From: Pempheris klunzingeri
Lineage: Eukaryota > Chordata > Actinopteri > Acropomatiformes > Pempheridae
Direction of reading: 5' to 3'
Length of the DNA: 64,000 bases
Assembly (NCBI RefSeq): GCF_042242105.1
Contig: NC_092013.1
Coordinates: 7,358,730-7,422,729, forward strand
Shown here: piece by piece, positions 51,248-63,600 of the stretch
Position numbering within the stretch: position 1 is the stretch's first letter
Layout of the letters: every line of letters starts with the position of its first letter
Made by a program: the position numbers and the translations under genes
Notes under the pieces: model-generated
Seen by the model: only the letters and a program-made list of their open reading frames with translations
Told to the model about the DNA's origin: nothing
The model's database searches: none

Positions 51248-51256
51248 CTATTTATC
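51248..51256 (-). promoter_or_regulatory. TATA-like box of the krt8-like gene
   Basis: The minus strand reads GATAAATAG about 100 bp upstream of the ATG at 51152, a non-consensus TATA element at the usual spacing for a keratin promoter. Transcription start is inferred near 51225. Confidence 0.5.
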
Positions 51257-52279
51257 AGAGCAGGGGAGGGGCCCTGCTGAGGTGCGATTGGCTGGTGTCC
51301 TCAGCAGGGGAGTGAGGGATGAGGGGGGAGAAGGAGGAGGAGAAATGAGGGAATGTTGGGGAAGAAAATCGCATTGTGTTACACATTTGCAGAACACAAA
51401 GTGAGTTGGAGAGAACACAAGAATTGCATAATAGTCAGTGTGCCAGTTTCTACTGATTACTGCAGAGCACTGCAGGACTCTTTTAGACTTCACAAAATGG
51501 CATCGTCTATACTTAAAACTTTGCATAGATTTACATCATGACAAACTCTACCAGCCCTTTTTTCACGAATAAAATTTTACGGTACTTCAAACAGAGTCTA
51601 CATCTATATGTTACTTCATCTGTACACCTGTAAATAAAGTACACACTCGTACACACAGACACGCAACACCAGAATATGAAGTCAAACCTTGGGTATAATG
51701 AACAGGCACATCATTTTATGGCCTCCTTTCCTACCTTACAACAGTTCTCATAGAAGTGACATATTGCACAGTAAATTGTGTTTGTCCAGTGTGATGTGCT
51801 TTATGTGTTTGTGGGCAGTGACTGTATGTCTCATAATTGTGGGAGAACCAGATTTACCCACTGAATAAGTTCCACTATCTATGTGTCTGTAGAGCAGCTT
51901 TGTTGCAACAAATCTGTGCTTGACAATTATTGTCAAGGCAAAAAAAAAAAAGGGAAGTGGACTTTTACAGGTGGCATGACCGAAAACTTCAAAGTAAAAG
52001 CCTTTGTTGATAAGGGGAAATGTGTTGGATGTTTTTTCCATTACTAGCTATGATCAATGAACCAAACCAGGCAATGCAAACACACACATATATACACACT
52101 CATGCACGCACACACACATACAAGGACCATTGATGAACATTCCTTCCATATCAGCCAGGTGAGGAGCAAAGACTGTTTGTCTTTTTCTTTTACTCTGAAC
52201 CTCACCTTAGTCTTAAAAAGCTTTTGCAACCTATAAAAATGCTGATAAAACCCCATAAAAAGAGAACATAAAAATGCTG

Positions 52280-52383
<104 letters not shown>

Positions 52384-53842
52384 TAGTGAGGTCTTATCAT
52401 TTACAGTACATACAGTTTTATTTAAAACATGAACCTCAACCAACATTTTAAACTGTGGAAATCGTGATTAATTTGTCACTTTGCAGATTTATGACTCATG
52501 ATCTTTTCTGAGCGGTTTGATTACTGTTGCCTAATTTGAACCAGAACAATCCCTTTGCTCCCTCAACTAACGTTTTCACCACGCCCCTATTCTTTTGTTT
52601 TCTTGATTTATATTGTCATGAAAAAAAACTATTGGCCAGCTAATGCAAAGAGTCTAGATCCAAGGTACTGTGCTGTGTGGAAACTCACTGTGTGTAGGAA
52701 AAGGGGGCACATGTTGTGGAAAATAAATCTTAACAACCTTAAAGAGACTTTCAGGCCTTGGACCAATCAAATTGTGCAAGTTTGGCTTGGCTCGTCTCAA
52801 ACAGTGACGTTACTCTACACAATGGAGCTGCTGTGCTAAACTTGGAGGCAACCATATATGCAGAAGTCAAACAGTTTTGTTGTTTCATTAACTCAGCCTT
52901 TCCAATAAATACACTAATGAACACTTTACACTGTATTTATTTCACGTAAAATATGATTAAAGTTGCTTTTCTGCTTCCTCCAGATAAGATAATTCCTAGT
53001 TCTTTCTGCATGAGGAAAGTTCGATGGAAACTTAAGAAACTAACCCCCTGACCTTAAGTCTCTTAAGAGGCCAGTGATGTTTTGGTTTGTATGAAGCTGC
53101 TATATGACACATCAAGTCAGGAATGTGCTGAGAGAGACACGTACATGCTACAAGACAGGGAGGAGGGGCGGAGAGAGGATGAGCAAGTGGGGGATATGAG
53201 AAGACAATTAGCAAAGATAAGAAACAAACCTATTTCACAGTGAGTGACAGATTGATTGAGATGTTCAGTGAGGGTGGAGTGGGATCCATGATACCATACA
53301 GTAATCTTAAACTGACTGAGGTCTATAGCAAAGATGATGATCACTTCTGCAGTGCTTTATACATAATATAAACAATACAAAGCTCAAAGTAAAGGCTAAA
53401 AGTAGTGAAAATCGAACAGTGAAATGCAAAAAAAAAATCCCATCAAAGCCTGTCTGTAAGAATAAACTAAGAAATTATGTTGTTGGTTTTCAGATGTGTT
53501 CTTAAAGTTGGACTTTGTAGTGCTCAGGAAGACTGTGCCAAGCCTTCAAATTTATCAGTAATATCAGTTGTAAAGCTCACTTCCTGTGTCGCCCTGTGAT
53601 GCCTGTGCAAACAGAGGCCTTCCAGCACTGACATCTGTACCGAGGCATGGAGTTAAACAATGGGAGGATACATGTTCTCACTGGAACAAGTCAAGGAAAA
53701 AGGTATGAAACATGCAGATAAATGTGTGCCTCCAAACTCTCACTGCAATGCTTTTGTTTGCTTTGAGACTTGTGCCCTCTAGTGACTGAAGTACGGACGT
53801 GGATGTTTTCAGCCCAGGGGGAGTGGCATGGTGTAGTCATAT

Positions 53843-54481
53843 TAGTGAGGGGAATTTCGGCTCTTTTTAGAGAGCCGGCTCTTTTGGCTCTGCTCCCTAA
53901 AAAGAGCCGGCTCTTTCGGCTCCCAAGTGGCTCCTCAGATTTTTTTGTTGCTTCAATAAATTTATTAGCAAATTGTGTGTAAAAAGAAATATTAATGTAA
54001 AAAACACATTATATAGAATATTTATTGTTTATATTGCCTTATTAATTTGAAATTATTTAATTTTACTGGGGTCATAGAGCTCTGGGCTGTAGGTCTTGGT
54101 GGCTGTGGCGTTGTCCTGGATGATACTGTAGACATTGTAGGAGCAGTAGACACACTGGCACCTTCATTAACAGCAGGTTCCCTTGCTTGACCTTTCTCCT
54201 CTAACTGAATTGATGGGTGAACAGTACACACCTCTGTGCAGGTTGTGTGTGGAGCCTGCCTGATATGAAGTTTTAATTTTGCAAAGTCTGCATTCTGCCC
54301 TCGAACTATCAATTATATTAAAATGTGTCCAAATGTTACTACATTTTCTGTCGCTCATGTTTCTCACCTGTCCTGCCTGCAGTCTCTGACTATGTAGCAG
54401 TGCTCTCTCACTCTCTTGTCTCTCCCTCACTCCAGTTCTAAGGCTCTAAGAACCGGATCGTTCGCGACCGACACATCACTA
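53843..54481 (-). mobile_element. Truncated hAT element with BED-finger remnant
   Basis: The outer ends are TAGTGA and TCACTA, and the 8-bp target duplication AGTCATAT lies at 53835-53842 and 54482-54489, as for hAT transposons. Minus-strand frames encode a BED-type zinc finger start (CSNIWTHFNIIDSSRAECRLC, then GSTHNLHR) at about 54230-54360, followed in another frame by a Ser/Thr/Pro-rich linker after VHPSIQLEEKG; the frame change is near 54235. The catalytic RNase H-like domain is absent. Subterminal GAGCCGGCTCTTT motifs recur at the left end. It sits between the krt8-like and krt18-like genes. Confidence 0.88.
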
Positions 54482-54569
54482 AGTCATATGGTATCATCAC
54501 TGTTCACGACCATGAGCTAATCTACATCATAAAACTTGATCCGTACTTGATGATGTTGCTGATTCTTAA

Positions 54570-55045
54570 GCCACACCACCAGTGTGGCTGTAGGAATGGA
54601 AAGATTGGCCTGTTATCCATTAGTTTGGTCCAGATGGAAATATCTCAGCAACTACTGGACAGGAATCTTTTCTCAGACATTCACAGTCCCTATGGATGAA
54701 ACCTACTGTAGTTATCCACTGAGGTTTCCTCCTGCACCATCATGAAGTAGACATTTGTGATATAGAGTAAGACATCTTGGCAGCTATTGGATGGATTGTT
54801 TCTAAATTCACTACAGATTTGTGATCAAACTTTGCATTATCTCCAAAAACCTCCAAAACAACCAACCCCCCCTCGGCCTCTGTTGTACTCTGTATTTAGT
54901 GCTGAATAGCAAATTTTAGCATGCTAGCAGGCTAAGCTAAGATGGTGACCAGAGTAATCACACCCAATCCACCAAACAACAGCATGTTTGTCATTGTGAG
55001 GATAATGTTAGCATTTTGCTCTGCCTAAGTCTTAAATGATTTCAT
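54570..55045 (+). repeat. Teleost interspersed repeat, copy in the krt8-krt18 gap
   Basis: Opposite orientation to the copy at 9530. Landmarks include TTTGGTCCAGATGGAAATAT, CTCAGCAACTACTGGA, GTACTCTGTATTTAGTGCTG and GCATGCTAGCAGGCTAAGC. It lies just right of the truncated hAT element. Confidence 0.65.
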
Positions 55046-57799
55046 CCTTCTTGATGTTTGTTTAATCTGTGCCTTTGTTCCTAACTAAATGTGATTTATT
55101 TAATGTAATAATGTTGTCAGAAGATATGGTAGCCTATGTCATGGGGTTTTTGGCTTCCCCTCACACATCTGACTAAATGTGACTGCTATTCGGAAAAAGA
55201 TACTCCTGACCTTAACTTCAAACAGATAAGTTACGTTTTCGAGAAGTTTTCAGTTTTACTTCCTGAAATGAAACTAATCATTTGTGTCCATGTGAGAAAC
55301 GGGAGTACGGGTGACTGCTCCTTTTATGTCTTCCTGTGAAATGTCTTTGGGCTAGAAATGGACATGACATCCCAGAGAGAAAATGTCTCTTAGTCGACAC
55401 ATTTCGCTAACCTCTGATGTGTGACCCCTTCGCGTTGCCAAAGGTCCTGACCATTAAACTGGAATACAGATTATAGATCCACTAAAAAGATAAACAAATG
55501 GACTCTTTTGGTGCCTTTTGAGCATCTTGGGTGAGTCAGTGACGGAGTGATCAAGAGAGGAAGGGAGGAGGAAGGGAGGAGGAAGGGCGTGAGTGTGTAA
55601 GAGTTTGTCACAATCACATGCACGTCCACATTCCTTCCTGCGTCAGGGTGCACACAATCATATGCATAAATATGCATATGCATCTATGCAAATATGCACT
55701 TTACACTTGTGTATATAAGCATATGAGTGCATACAGTCTGCACTGTAGATGGGCAAAAGGAACCCAAAGAGAAAGAGGGTGGGAAGAGAAGTTCATTCAA
55801 GGCCACGCTACGCTGCAAGTGGTAACAATCTGACAGTTGTCCAAGATTTGTGAAGCACATAAACTCCTGCAGTAGTTTCCAGATTCCTGCTGTGTGTTAC
55901 CATGACTCATAGACTCCACCATCTCCTCTTTTCCTCCTCTTTTTTTCCTGTTTTATCCAGAAGAGAGGTGTACAATTCAGATCCAGACTACTGCATGTAT
56001 GAAAATAAAATCTGGGGAGTTATCAATCCAATAAAGGTCTTTATATGAATACATGGTATGAGCAGAAATCACGAATCTCTTCTTTTAAAAGAAGGGATAT
56101 GTGTCATAGATATATGCTAGATTAATTCCATGTAACTATTGGTCAAGTACGTCCCTGTTTCTATCTGTCAATGTCTTGTTTTTTGCGTCCTGGTGGGCGA
56201 GGCAAAATGTTGCCAGCACACATCCAAACAAACAGACAGTAGAGACGTGTCATGAGGTATGAGTCATGCTGATTTAATTCATCATTCCTCTTTACATCTG
56301 CCTGTCCTCAACAGAGACCAGATTCATCAGTGTTTCCTTTGCTTTTTCTCAGCTTTTTGGTACTCTATATGGTACTCTTTTAGTCCCTTTGACTATACTG
56401 AAAGAGATTAGTAAGTAAGTGCACAGTTAGGCGCTGGTGTGAAGTGTGAGAGACACTGAAACTCGATCAACCATGAAGGTGAGGTAAGATCAGGAAAGAA
56501 AAGAACTAGGTTGTATGAAGCTCAGGAGGTATTTCAGAGTTTGCCAGTTTCCCCTGGGGGTGGTTCATTTGGTTTTGTTATCCAGTTCTCTGGGGCCTGG
56601 AGAGCAAATCCTCTTCGACCACAACCTCAGCCTCAGTAAAACCAATATGAACCTTCCCAAAGTCATGCCAGAACACTATGTATTGTAGCTTGTTTTTTAG
56701 GAAAGCTATGCCGTTTCTTTCCTGTTTATAGAAAGTATTTTGTAGTAGGATCTGTCATTTAGTCATAAAACATGTTGATCACTGTTTTGTGACTCTGCGT
56801 GATTTTTCTTCATGTGATTCACAAAGGAACAATGAAAAAAAGAGCAATCAAAGGTAGTTATCATGACATGCACCACACCTGATGAGGCTTCAAAGTGTTT
56901 CAAAAGGGTTCAAAATCCTCAACAGGACTGATTTGCGCAGATAATCGCCTGTAGAATGATTGGAGAATGAGGGCAGCTTTTCTTTCCTTTGGATTGTACT
57001 CTGAACAATGTGCTATTGGCTTACTTTAGCTCTTTATGCATCATGTCTGTTCTCTGCTCCTCTGGGTATACCTGAAGCTTCGGTGTCCTTAGGTTTGCTT
57101 TTACAGTATGGCATATCTTATTGTTAACGCTGTTCATCATATTGTCTGTGCTGAAATGTGACTGGGATTGCAACTTATCGGCAAATCAGTTTTCACTGTT
57201 AATAGCTGTTTTAGTTATGACTAGTTAAAACAGAGAGGGAATCAGTTCTGTAGCTGCTATATCTCACTTCCAGTTTAGTTTAGATAGGAAAGCAGAAAAA
57301 AATCTATTTATTCAGGGGCCTGGTTGACCACAAACTCAGAAACTATGCAGTAAGTGGCAGACATTATGCCTTTTATGGGCAAACCAAAGGAATTTGGTAG
57401 CATGCTTACAAAGTAAACTTCATTTTGAAAAGAATGTTCTGCCCTTGAAACTTTTAATTTTTATTTTATTCCAGCTTTCTACTTTGGAGCATGTACTTTA
57501 CCCTGGACAGCATTTCTTTCTTTCATTTGTTGTGGTTCATGTGATCTCTATAGTTCAGTCAATTAAACAGATTTGCTCTTGTTGATCAAATGTGAATGTT
57601 TTGAAGTGTTTTCACAACAGCAAAATGCCTCACATATCTCCTTGGAGACAGAAAATACATTGTAGGTTAGAAAAAGGGAACATGTGGGTGAATGAGAGCA
57701 TGAGAGAGCAGGGAGGGGGAGCAGGAAAGGAGGACTGGGGCGATGCTAAAGTGGGCAGGGTCTGAGAGACCAGCTGTGATTGAGGGAGAGAAGCAGGAG

Positions 57800-57805
57800 T
57801 ATAAG
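57800..57805 (+). promoter_or_regulatory. TATA box of the krt18-like gene
   Basis: TATAAG within GAGTATAAGATCC, 109 bp before the ATG at 57909. Start of transcription is inferred near 57830, giving a 5' UTR of about 80 bases. Confidence 0.6.
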
Positions 57806-57908
57806 ATCCACGCGTCCCGTTGCCAGCGTCACTTTCTAAGCCGGCCAGCAGCGAGTCTCCACATCTCATTTTTCACATCATCCTCTGCCGTGCCTGAACT
57901 TCTTCAAA

Positions 57909-60900
57909 ATGAGCTTCAGAAACCTCTCCATGCAGCAGAGACCTTCTACCCACATCTCCATGACCCGCTCCACACCCCAGTACCGTGCTGCCAGCACTTA
58001 TGGTGGTGCTGGTGGACAAGGTGTGCGCATTTCCTCTGCCACCTCATCTTCCCTGCGGTCTGGTGCCCCAATCTCCTCTTCTTCCTCTGCCTTCAAGCTG
58101 AGCAGTGCAATCGGTGGTGGTATGGGCTCAGGTTTTGGTGGTGCCGGTGCATCTATGGCGTCCAGTGGCGGTGCCGGTTCTGGGATCCTGGGCAACGAAA
58201 AGGGAGCCATGCAGAACCTGAATGACCGCCTGGCCAACTACCTGGAGACGGTGAGGCACCTGGAGCAGGCCAACAAGGAGCTGGAGATGAAGATCATGGA
58301 AGCTCTGGAGAAGGGGGGGCCCGACATGAGAGACTACAGCAAGTATGAGCCCATCATTGAAGATCTGCGCAGACAAGTAAGTATGTCAATAAACAATGAT
58401 CATTAAAATGAGCATGTTGAAGTAAAGTTTGAAATATTGTCTGAAACTGGGAAGCTGTGGCTGCTGGTTGAAGACTTTGATGCAGGTGAGACAGATAATG
58501 AGAAATGCTTTTAAAGTGTTCAATGGGATCTCTAATATAAGAATCACTGAATGATAAGTGCTGTGATGGCACTTATCATTCAATGTTTCAAATGTAGTCC
58601 TACTTGTAGCAGTAAGTTTTATCAGTGTATTTATTATGTATCTGTCTAACGTTGAAAAATGAAGAATAAGAGTACCCATGATGAGAGGGGAAGTATTTTC
58701 TTTGTGGGTTATCAGATTTCTTGCAAGAGAATGAAGGGTGTGGTTGCTAAGCTCCAACCCTCCCCCATAACATTCGTTTCTGCCACAAACTGACCAGAAC
58801 TTCCTCTGATGAATCACCAACATGTGGGTATCGTCATGAGAGGCAGACGGAAAAGTTCTCAAACAACCCTCACCAGACAAACGCATTTCCAAATGGTCCT
58901 GCTTGCAAATGGTGATTGTACACGCATTCTCTGGTGTAGGAGGGCCTCAATGTGAAACAGATGTGTGGTAATGACACACACACACACACACACAAAGGAT
59001 CTTGGGCTGCCAGCTCGAGTGTGTGTGCGCGCGCACATAGATGCATGTGAGTGCAGTGGTTGTATAACAATCAGCCCCAGTCAGCGGAGTCAAATGTCAC
59101 ATTCTTCTCCAGACTCCAGATCTTCAATGTAACATAATGGCAGATTGATGGTGGCACTATGTTTTTCCCAACACTGAAAGGGACAAGTAATTCCCTTTTC
59201 CTCTGAAACAGGAACAAAGCATAAACTCACAGACACACTCACACACAAAGAATTTTACAGTCTCTGCAGGCATAAACACATACAGTGATATATACAAAGA
59301 AAATGACAGATGGAGACAATGCAGCTGGGTGAAAATTTAGAGGGAAGAAAAATCTTTCTGTATGACTTATCCAGACAGGAAACCCATTTTTCCAACAATG
59401 CTAAAACAAACCAGATTCTGCTTTGGCATAGGAACATCCCCACTTCCTGTTCCTCTTCTCACTGAATGTTTCTATGGATTCAATCATGTTGGTGCTAGTG
59501 TGTAATCTGACTCTGGGGCCTCCGTAAGAGAAATAGTGATTCAAACCATATATTCAATTTTGTAACTATGAAACATTTCTATCTCAAAGCACATAATGAT
59601 TGGAGCAGACCACTAAGCACCAAATACTGCAGTGAATAAACACTGTTCTTCTTAGTAGTTCAACATTTTTGAGCATAGATTTGATTATCAAGTGCTGACT
59701 ATGCCAGGCTGTTTGACTTCATTCAAATACACATCACTTACCTCATACTAATTAGCAGTTTTATCTTATTTGGGGTTTTGCTTTATTTGATACAAAAAGC
59801 ATGTTTGTTACAGATCCTCCAGTTTGCTTTAACACTTACTTTAAGGTATGAGATTTCAAGAGAAAAACATTGAACATTTATTTATTTTCATTACATATGT
59901 ATTTTTTTTGTCTTTTGGCTTGCATGTGCGTGAGGGTATATGTTCTCAACTTATTCCTGCAACAGACAGATCGTGTTCTTAGTTTAGAGTCTATTTTTGC
60001 AGGCATTTCAGTCACATACCAAAGTATTAGACAAATTGAATTTTTGACCTGATGCTGGCAAGATGGAAAATCAGAGGAACATTAAAGTCACTGATATTCA
60101 CCCTCTAGGGACAGAGAATATCCGAACCAAATTTGGTCACAATCCATTTAGTAGATGTTGAGAACACTGTACTCCAAAACAACCAGACACAAGAGCAGTT
60201 TCCTCCCATAGGCCATCACTCTAAACAAGAATACCTTGCAATGAATCTTATTTTATCATATCTGAAGACTTCTGGTAGTTGGACAACCTGACTTATTTTA
60301 AGAAATCTTATCGAGTGAAAATCACTTACGGTACAGATAAATGTACCTGTTTTAAGCAAAAGAGTGCTCATGTTTAAATTATTCTCACTTAAACTTGATA
60401 TTTTTGCAGCAAAGAGGTTTGTGGTTAAATGATTGTGTCCTGTGTTCTTTCTTTCCAGATCTTTGATAAGATTACGGAGAACGCCCGCTTTGCGCTCCAG
60501 ATCGACAATGCTCGTCTTGCTGCTGATGACTTCAAAGTGAAGTATGTTCTTTTAGGTTTAATCTTAGATATTTATGTTGTTTTAGATATCAAGCATAAAT
60601 AAAGGAGGCATATCTGTGCTTACTCTCCACACCCTGCACACAGCCAGACTGCTTTGGTGCAAAAAGTCATAGACCTTGCAAATGGAAGCCTGTGCAGAGT
60701 TTGCACAATGCATGTGGTCTAATATCTACAACATCTATCTATGTATACCACATAGAAACGAGCAGCATGTTTGTATCTGGAATATCTCTATGTAACTTCA
60801 GTCCGTTTCAAAATTTTATACTGTACAGCACAGTGGGAGTAACAGCTGCTAGTGTTTGTACTAGAGCTTGTGTCTATGCACACATACAGGCACGACAATG

Positions 60901-62163
60901 AGATGGCAATCCGCCAGTCTGTGGAGGCCGACATTGCTGGGTTGAAGAAAGTCATAGACGACACCAACATGAGCAGGATGAACATCGAGAGCGAGATTGA
61001 AGCCGTGAAGGAGGAGCTCGTCTTCCTCAAGAAGAACCATGAGAATGTGAGTTCACTGTGCACATTAATCATCACTCTTTACTTACTTGGAGCAGCGGCT
61101 TGACGTCTTCAGTGTTGTTGCTCGTTTCGCTCTTTCTCACGGCCCAATAGGAGGTGATGGAGCTGAGAAATCAGATCTCCCAGTCAGGGGTGCAAGTGGA
61201 CGTTGACGCTCCCAAAGGTCAGGACCTGGCTCAGATCATGGAGGACATGAGGTGCAATTATGAGAAGATTGCCATGAAAAATGCAGAGGGCCTAAAACGG
61301 TGGCATGAAAATCAGGTAATGCAACGTTAGCAAGGGTAATCATTTGTAAACACACTTGCAGCAGCTATCTTGTTTGTTGACTAACCTGCACCCCTCTGTC
61401 TCCCTGTCAGATTTCAGAAGTGCAGGTGCAGGTATCACAGAACACAGAGGCTCTCCAGGGAGCCCAAATGCAGTCGAGTGACTTATCCAGGCAGATACAG
61501 ACCCTGGAAATTGAACTTGCATCCCAACAGAGCCTAGTAAGCATGCATTTTGCGAACGTGTGCTTTATATGCTGTTATCATTCATTCAAAAACATCCATT
61601 CAGTTTCTTTGTCAGATCTTTGTGTAGAGATGTAAATATTTCCCAAATAATAATACAATAAAAAACAAATAAAACGTCCTTTCCAATCCTTTAACAGAAA
61701 GCGTCCTTGGAGGACACATTACACAACACAGAGCTACGAAACAACATGGAAATGGAGAAGTACAATAACGTTATCATCCGTCTGGAGGAGGAGCTGACCA
61801 ACTTGCGCGCAAACATCCAGCAACAGACCCATGAGTATGAAATGCTGCTCAACATGAAGATGAAACTAGAGGCTGAGATCGCCACTTACAAGACTCTGCT
61901 GGATGGTGGTGACTTCAAGTAAGAGTTACAAAGGGATGGAGAAGAAAATTCAGGTCGAGGCAAGGAGATGGTGATGATGGTGGTGAATACTGAAATCACT
62001 TGTTATCATTTGCATGGTCACATATACAACTACGTTCATCAAGTGAGGCCGTAGTTCCAGTAAGTTCACGTGACCCGTTTGAATATTTCTAAAGTCAAAA
62101 TGCTTAATTTGTGTTTTGTACAGGCTCCAGGATGCAGTGGATGAGCTGGCAGCCACAATCTAA
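57909..62163 (+). CDS. krt18: Type I keratin, krt18-like (seven coding exons)
   Basis: Acidic (type I) keratin of simple-epithelium type, the obligate partner of type II chains such as the krt8-like gene on the opposite strand to its left. CDS exons: 57909-58376, 60459-60541, 60890-61046, 61151-61315, 61411-61536, 61698-61918, 62124-62163. The sizes 83/157/165/126/221 after exon 1 are those of type I keratins, and all introns are GT-AG. The 419-residue product has a Ser/Gly head (1 to about 96), the rod start [13 protein letters not shown] (residue 104), the K18-like segment [17 protein letters not shown] in coil 2, and the rod end [15 protein letters not shown]. The tail after the rod is only about 13 residues ([13 protein letters not shown]), much shorter than in mammalian K18. 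Start ATG at 57909 in AAAATGAGC. Intron 1 is 2.08 kb and holds a CA repeat, a hairpin and a repeat fragment. Confidence 0.93.
58548..58582. repeat. Perfect hairpin, 14-bp arms, in krt18 intron 1
   Basis: TGAATGATAAGTGC and its exact complement flank the 7-base loop TGTGATG, about 170 bp downstream of the exon 1 donor. Confidence 0.85.
60040..60190 (-). repeat. Fragment of the same teleost interspersed repeat in krt18 intron 1
   Basis: ATTTTTGACCTGATGCTGGC, CCGAACCAAATTTGGTCACA and ATCCATTTAGTAGATGTTGA follow the order of the family in reverse orientation. It sits in the last third of intron 1 of the krt18-like gene. Confidence 0.55.
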
Positions 62164-62305
62164 TTTGGAACAAAGCATCTGGGATCAACACAACAATGAA
62201 AGCAGAACAACCCACAACTAACCATGATGGAGAAAATTCCATGTTGGTCCAATCAGCTAAAGCCAATTTTAAACCAAGACCACATAAATGATTGAAGTAA
62301 TAATG

Positions 62306-62353
62306 AATAAAGGCATTTCTACCACACCACAGTGAGAAATGGAAATGAATAAA
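62306..62353 (+). terminator. Polyadenylation signals of the krt18-like gene
   Basis: Two AATAAA hexamers, 62306-62311 and 62348-62353, lie 145-190 bases after the stop codon at 62161-62163. They imply a short 3' UTR of about 160-210 bases with possible alternative ends. Confidence 0.7.
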
Positions 62354-62359
62354 ACCACT

Positions 62360-63189
62360 TCTTGACCCACAATCAAGGCTCTTGTGTATTTGTAATTGTT
62401 ACATAATATAAAAATATGCATAATTTGTTTTGTGATATTTTTTGTCATATTAATTGCACATGTACATATCAATGTATATGTACAGTATATACACATACAT
62501 ATATACTGTATATATGTATATGTGTACTGTATATAACAACCTTAGCTGATTGAAAAACAAATGGCTGACAAATTAAATTATTTAATAGCTGGCTTAATGA
62601 AAAATAATCTTAATACTATTGTCTGTTCTCCATGCAGACTTTCAGGATGCTTAAAGTTTCTGTAATGGATGTTTGGCCACTAGGGGCAGAAGAACAAGCC
62701 ACAGTCCTTTAATTATTACCTTTTAGTACATCTGTTCTGGGGTTTATGTGATCACATTACACATCCAGCAAACACAGGGCAGTACTATCTTTCTGTCAAG
62801 CTTCTGGTCGAATGACAAATTAATAATATTGACTGGCATTTTACTTCTGGTTTGGTCTCAATCAACTCCTCTTTCTGCAACTTTAACTGACTGGTTTATA
62901 ATACAGAAAATGTGATTCGAAATACTATGCAAATCTAAATTTTTATCTAATCTTGTTCTTATCCAGTTCTTATCCAAAAAAGAGAAACATTCAGACAGCC
63001 ATATTTACTATTTTCCAGAAAAAGTATGTCCATTAAAACATTACATTACGGATAGGATCCCTACAAAATTAGACATCTAAGATCCTTTCTATTTAACCAC
63101 AAACAGCCATTGTTTCGAGCTATTCACACCCACCAGGCTTCATTAACAATAACGGTAATTTTACCTTAGAGAACACGGAAGTGGCTGTT
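62360..63189. other. Downstream flank of the krt18-like gene
   Basis: AT-rich sequence with alternating TATATGTA runs at 62475-62535 and the repeat copy at 62660. No further exon is visible before the repeats at 63190. Confidence 0.5.
62660..62830 (+). repeat. Second copy of the intron-2 repeat family, downstream of krt18
   Basis: CCACTAGGGGCAGAAGAACA and TTACACATCCAGCAAACACA match the copy at 48070 with several differences. It lies about 500 bp after the krt18-like gene. Confidence 0.5.
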
Positions 63190-63485
63190 CTACTGCCGCC
63201 TTCCATTCATTTTCTATACCGCTTATCCTTCAGGGTCATAGGGGCTGGAGCCAATCCTGGTTGACTTTGGGCAAGAGGCGGAGTACACTGTGGACTGGTC
63301 AGCAGTCAATCACAGGGCTGGCACATAGAGACAGACAACCACTCACATTCACACAATGAACCTAACCTGCATTTTTTTGGACTGCAGGGGGAAGCAGGAG
63401 TACCCGGAGAGAACCCACACAAGCACGGGAAGAACATGCAAACACACAGAATGACCTCCAGATTCAAACTGCAAACCGACCACTA
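63190..63485 (+). repeat. Abundant teleost interspersed repeat
   Basis: Recognised by TTTTCTATACCGCTTATCCT, GGGGCTGGAGCCAATCCTGG, CACATAGAGACAGACAACCA and GGAGTACCCGGAGAGAACCC in the order found throughout fish genomes. It is followed by a second element at 63513. No coding content. Confidence 0.75.
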
Positions 63486-63512
63486 AACTAACCCTTCAAA
63501 ACACCAAAGTCA

Positions 63513-63600
63513 CACAAGTTCAAGTTCAAGTTCAAGTTCAAGTTCAAATTTCTTTATTGTCACTATGCAAGATAACAAAATTTTGCAGACTCCCAGCAAG
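63513..63600 (-). repeat. (GAACTT)n-tailed retroelement 3' end
   Basis: An array of about five AAGTTC units abuts AAATTTCTTTATTGTCACTA. Read on the minus strand this is a retroelement-like 3' end (GTGACAATAAAGAAATTTG) with a hexamer tail. Only the terminus can be recognised. Confidence 0.5.

Noticed and set aside
57998..58376. Minus-strand frames opposite krt18 exon 1
   Set aside because: Shadows of the Gly/Ser head and rod-start coding sequence.
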